A stretch of 64,000 bases of DNA from Limnomonas spitsbergensis (Eukaryota > Chlorophyta > Chlorophyceae > Chlamydomonadales), in NCBI GenBank assembly GCA_037349105.1, contig JAYJMM010000033.1, forward strand, positions 124,001 through 188,000. The letters are read 5' to 3'. How positions within the stretch are numbered: position 1 is the first letter of the stretch; each line of letters begins with the position of its first letter. Below, piece after piece: positions 60,492 to 64,000 of this stretch. The position numbers were made by a program, and so were the translations under genes. The notes beneath the pieces were generated by a model. The model had not been told where the DNA came from. It worked only from the letters and a program-made list of their open reading frames with translations, and made no database searches.

Positions 60492-61054
60492 CATACTGCC
60501 CGACCACTGAGCACACGTGTGTCTCAACCGGCACTCAGCAAGGGGCACCGCTGCGCTCGTGAAACCAGCGGTTGACAACCCGCGTTTGCCGTTGCTTGTT
60601 TGATCCAATGCTGACGTAACTTGTCTCAAACCATGCGGTAATGGAAATGTGCTGAAGCTACCAGAGCCTTTAAACAGCTTTTCCGCGCAGCATTAGTGAT
60701 GGAGAAGGGGGAGAGGCTGCACAGCCCTATCCTACCCATTGGCAACCGGACAGAAACCAGCGTCCATGTTGCATCTTTGGGGCCGCCGGGTCTCATTACG
60801 CCTGGATGTACACATCTGTTGAGACAAACATGACCTGGGTTGGGGGTAAGACAAGGTTTATGTTGGAGAGGATTTGCCTGAGGACCGACAGCTGGTCATA
60901 CGTGCAATGACCTGGACATTTGCAAAAGCGAGACAGCAGTTTTCAGGATCAGACAGCAGTTTTCAGGATCAGGAAAGCAGCTGCTGCAAGGATCAGAAAA
61001 GCTGTTAGTTGTGAGGATCAAGAACCCCCAACGGCATTACACACACTATTCCAG
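60492..61054. other. Non-coding stretch between the Q-rich frame and the RRM relic
   Basis: No gene is supported. It contains a perfect 20-bp tandem duplication (60931-60970), with decaying further GGATCAG(A/G)AAA(A/G)G words to about 61020. Confidence 0.45.
60931..60970. repeat. Perfect 20-bp tandem duplication
   Basis: AGACAGCAGTTTTCAGGATC occurs twice back to back. Related CAAGGATCAGAAAAGC and GAGGATCAAGAA words follow, so the locus has slipped more than once. It is non-coding. Confidence 0.9.
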
Positions 61055-61238
61055 TTATCGAAATAAAGAGTCTTTGTTCACTACAAGCGTGAAAATGTTG
61101 TCTTTAATCGTGTAACTATCCGATGCAGGAAGCATTTCATCACCCACCTTAATCGCTTTCCCAGCAAACTTGCGGCCGTGAATGGCGTCGCGGGCCCTTT
61201 AGTTGTGCCGATGCCGGGTCGCGGAACAGCACAAACGC
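61055..61238 (-). pseudogene. Relic of an RNA-recognition-motif protein, frame broken by a 13-bp insertion
   Basis: On the minus strand an acceptor (CCTTGCAG) is followed by AFVLFRDPASA (61238-61206) and, in another frame, RDAIHGRKFAGKAIKV (61192 onward), which runs openly to a TAA at 61057-61055. Together they match the C-terminal half of an RRM: the FV.F RNP1-type strand, the A..Ai helix, and the conserved nGr.faGk.i.V strand; the style resembles U2AF-homology motifs. The two halves fit exactly if the 13 bases at 61193-61205 are an insertion, which is too short for an intron. The N-terminal half of the RRM is not recognised, so this is a fragment of a splicing- or RNA-binding-type gene. Confidence 0.6.
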
Positions 61239-61510
61239 CTGCAAGGGGGGCCATTGATTTTCAGCTGCCGGGACCTTGCTCAAACATCTCTTCTTTTGCT
61301 ACGCTTGACTTCATGGTCACTTATTCTTGCTGCCATGTTCACACTCTCAGAAAATTCCGGTGATCTCCATAATGTAAGGATAACAATTGAACACATTCAC
61401 CTCGCTTGTCGTAGGAGTAGCATACACTGGATGTTGATCAAGCTGCTGCGCACGGCTGGAACAATCCATACCTTCTATCATATCAACTCCAGGCCTTTCA
61501 CATTCACCAC

Positions 61511-62345
61511 ATGTCTTGCACTGAGGTCAACATGAGAAGGTATAGAAGGTAGCTGCTCCAAGAGTACCTCACCACATGCTCCCTCTCCCTCCCTTCCCCT
61601 TCCCGAGCTTGGCAATGCCTTCCCCCTTGCCCCTTCCCCCACACCTCCCAAAGCTGCCCATGCTTTACCCTTCCTCTCACTTGCCCAATTCCGCTGCACC
61701 TTCCCAAAGTTGCTCAGGCCCTCCCCCTCCTCGCAGGCATCCGCCTTTCCCTCGATCAGACCAGACGGCCGTAGTGGCTGACGTCCGCTCAACCCAGATC
61801 AGAACCCAGTAAGTAGCCACCTAGTAGTTACCATATATTTGTAGTCTGCACTGCATGATTCCAAGGGCAAGTACTGTACCATGCGGCTCATGGATGCGGG
61901 CATGGGGCATGCAGAAAAGAGCACATGATGTGGAAAGGCAAGGCGCATTTTGCATGGGTACAAACGATTAGCCACAATGCTTTGCCTGACTACCTGAGCC
62001 TTCCTCTGATAACAGGCATGCGCAAGGAAGCAATGTGAGGAGCCATGATGGTTTGGGACCAGAACAACACTATTCAGCAGCTGGTCCCTACATTCTCAGC
62101 CGGGTAAGAGAACTGCTTATCCTCGACCCTGACGATCACCGCATGATAACACATTCATAATTTGTGCAGGTTCTAACCAGCCGTCGCCGGCACACCCTCC
62201 CCACAGCCAAGCTCAGAGGCTTCATGGAACATGTAAGAAATACTACCATTAGTACTAGAACCCGTGTTTTATGCAGATTTGGGTAATGGCATCAGTATAA
62301 TTCACTGGTAATTGTCTTAATTTGCTCTTACAGGACAGAGGATGA
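61511..62345 (+). CDS. 5' exons of an unidentified multi-exon gene
   Basis: Proposed exons: about 61511 (or ATG 61532) to 61539; 61737-61808; 62016-62103; 62170-62232. Joins are in phase (2, 2, 0). Splice sites are AAG|GTATAG, CTCCTCGCAG, CCCA|GTAAGT, GATAACAG, CGG|GTAAGA, TTTGTGCAG and CAT|GTAAGA. Encoded pieces include DQTAVVADVRSTQ, SHDGLGPEQHYSAAGPY and RRRHTLPTAKLRGFMEH. The next acceptor (CTCTTACAG at 62325-62333) leads in phase 0 to an early TGA (62343-62345), so the gene may end there, or another acceptor connects it to the repeat exons further on. A C/T-rich intron fills 61570-61736. I do not recognise the protein. Confidence 0.5.
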
Positions 62346-62485
62346 TGAATGCGGAGGAGGTCAGGTTTCTCAGAGGATGGACCCCAGGATTGTCATGGCG
62401 CGGCAGAATAATGCAGTGAAGGGATAGCTTGGGAGCATGTTGACTGCTAGCCATGCACTCAACAGACCGGACGGCTCTGTTGCAG

Positions 62486-62519
62486 GCAACGCTGGTCATC
62501 GTGCGAGCCCGTATTTCAG
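62486..62519 (+). CDS. Short 34-nt exon preceding the exon array
   Basis: Bounded by CTCTGTTGCAG and TTTCAG|GTCTGT, it encodes NAGHRASPYF with two bases left over. It ends in phase 2, exactly as the following repeat exons require, and its SPYF end resembles their SPYA end, so it may be a shortened relative. The join from the upstream exon at 62232 is unresolved in phase. Confidence 0.45.
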
Positions 62520-62589
62520 GTCTGTTTTTGGTTGTCTTACAAACAATGCGCACCGGATTTGGGGGCTTGACAACTGCTTGATTGTAATG

Positions 62590-64000
62590 AACAATATTCA
62601 ATCATTACCGTGACTGCAGTGGGCCATATGGTCAAAATAAAGCCATGCCATGGCCTGCTAATCTGCTGCGCTGATGACTGACCAACCTATTCTGTTTTTT
62701 ACAGAGATGGCCTGCACTATGCTGATCCCATTGGCATGAACTCTGTAGCAAGCGGTGCTGCCACCGGACATTACGGCGTCGATGCGGGCAGTGCCAGTCC
62801 GTACGCCAAGTAAGCTTAATTTGGTAGGCTGGACATCCACACAGATTCACCTTGGCTAAGCAGCTGTTGGATTGTTTACGCACTTTTCATTTGTTACTGT
62901 TACTGTTATGGGCCATGCAGCTGTAATGCAGCCATGCCAGGGCTAATGCTTGCTGATCTGCTGCGCTGTCTGACCAACCTATTCTGTTCTTTGCAGCGGT
63001 GGCCTGCACTATGTTGGTCCCATTGGCATGGACTCTGTAGCAGGCGGTGCTGCCACCGGACAGTACGGCGTCGCTGCGGGCAGTGCCAGTCCGTATGCTA
63101 GGTAAGCTCAATCTGGTAGGCTGAACATAAGCACAAAATTGATCTTGGCTAGACAGTTGCTGGATTGATTGCGCATTTTTCATTTGTTACTGTGACTGTT
63201 ATGGGCCATTAAGCTCTACTGCAGGCACGTCTGTGCCAATGATGGCCATTCTGCTGTGCTGACTGACCCACCTTTTCTGTGTTGTGCAGGGGTGGCCTGC
63301 CCCATGCTGGTAATTTCAGATTACCGGGCGCCAATGTCGGCCTTCAGCTTCCAGGCTCCTTTCCTCCCTGGACCTCATCTCAGGCAGGTATCTCCATGCC
63401 AGGTCAGCAGTTGCACCCGCCATGCCTCCCTTCGGGGGTGCCTAGACACAGTTGAACTACGAAGCAGACGTTGCTGTCACAGGAATGTATGGCGTTGCTA
63501 CGGGCACCGCCAATCAGCATGCCAGTTCACATGCCAGGTAAGGTTGTTGCTGGTAGGCTGGACATGCGTACATGTTCATTGTTGCGGGAAAGCTGCTTGA
63601 TTATTATGCGCATATTTTATTTATTACTGGGACTGCAGTGGGCCATACGGTCAAACTAAAGCCATGCCAAGGCCAATACTTGCTGATCTCTTGTGCTGAC
63701 TGACCAACCTATTCTGTTTTGTGCAGGGATGGCATGCACTATGCTGGTCACATTGGCATGAACTCTGTAGCAGGCGGTGCTGCCACCAGACATAACGGCG
63801 TCGCTGCGGGCAGTGCCACTCCACATGCCATGTAAGCTTAATTGGTAGGCTGGACATGCACACAGATTCACCTTGGCTAGACTGCTGTTGGATTGAATGC
63901 ACATTTTTAATTTGTTACCGTGACTGTCATGAGCTATACTGCTATAATGCAGCCATGCCAGGGCTAATGATGGCCATTATGCTGTGCTGACTGACCACCT
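62590..64000. repeat. ~292-bp tandem genomic repeat (exon + intron units)
   Basis: Unit starts, measured at the exon, are 62705, 62997, 63290 and 63727; spacings are 292, 293 and 437. Intron words conserved in most units include GTAGGCTGGACAT, CTTGGCTA, TTTGTTACTGT, GGGCCAT, CTGACTGACCAACCTATTCTG. The 437-bp third unit carries an internal expansion. The last partial intron (63832-64000) again shows GGGCTAATG and TGACTGACC just before the edge, so a further exon is expected at about 64010-64030. Confidence 0.85.
62705..64000 (+). CDS. Tandem array of duplicated phase-2 exons coding a Gly/Ala-rich ~35-residue repeat
   Basis: Exons r1 62705-62809, r2 62997-63101 and r4 63727-63831 are each exactly 105 nt, start with one base and end with two, and so can be added or lost without breaking the frame. 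Consensus: GGLHYxGPIGMxSVAGG then AATGxYGVAAGSASPYA. The r3 unit is longer: 63290-63387 (or 63402) plus 63483-63537, the second part rejoining the repeat at MYGVATGTA. Donors are GTAAGC/GTAAGG and acceptors TTTGCAG, TGTGCAG or TTTTACAG. The intervening ~190-bp introns are also similar to one another, so whole exon+intron units (about 292 bp) were duplicated. The final intron runs off the right edge. The protein is probably a structural or surface repeat protein; I do not recognise the family. Confidence 0.7.

Noticed and set aside
60235..60510. Ser/Cys/Arg-rich frame over the CAG repeat
   Set aside because: It is the alternative frame of the same CAG tract; the Gln frame continues into non-repetitive coding-like sequence and is preferred.
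63256..63600. Single 114-codon plus-strand frame through the third repeat unit
   Set aside because: It reads the wrong frame relative to the neighbouring repeat exons; the phase-matched split exon better explains the homology on both sides.

Overview
The window looks like nuclear DNA of a eukaryote, most likely a chlorophyte green alga. The evidence is short exons with GT-AG introns, host-type gene fragments (a succinyl-CoA ligase beta relic and an RNA-recognition-motif relic), degenerate TTTAGGG-type telomeric words, GC-rich coding sequence, and C- or G-rich introns. The green-alga call is an inference from style and gene content, not proven. There are no bacterial operons, rRNAs, tRNAs or CRISPR arrays.

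Bases 1-44490 are one uninterrupted tandem satellite with a 22-bp monomer. The array runs off the left edge. By eye the first ~15.7 kb has no variant; it then gains a G-to-T variant whose density rises rightwards, then a run of single-base indels (39.5-41.4 kb), then a strongly diverged right edge with short higher-order repeats. It ends abruptly inside a ~220-bp dispersed repeat (R) that recurs at 49968-50186.

Bases 44.7-49.0 kb hold a minus-strand, multi-exon gene for a cysteine-rich protein resembling DUF6729-type, transposon-associated proteins. Its introns carry two minisatellites. Divergent from it, starting about 350 bp away, is the most interesting gene: a plus-strand gene (49381-55187) whose five exons join in perfect phase into 697 codons. 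It encodes a PD-(D/E)XK nuclease-like domain fused to a protein-kinase-like domain, an architecture known from eukaryotic Crinkler/RHS-type and transposon-derived proteins. I could not find the last exon(s).

Bases 55.2-61.3 kb are mostly non-coding, with G-rich and 62-bp repeats. They contain a broken succinyl-CoA ligase beta fragment bracketed by telomere-like words, a Q-rich open frame without a start codon, and a minus-strand RRM relic broken by a 13-bp insertion. From 61.5 kb to the right edge runs an unidentified plus-strand gene with several small phase-matched exons, followed by a tandem array of duplicated exon+intron units (~292 bp). Each standard exon is 105 nt, phase-2 symmetric, and adds a ~35-residue Gly/Ala-rich repeat; the array probably continues beyond the window.
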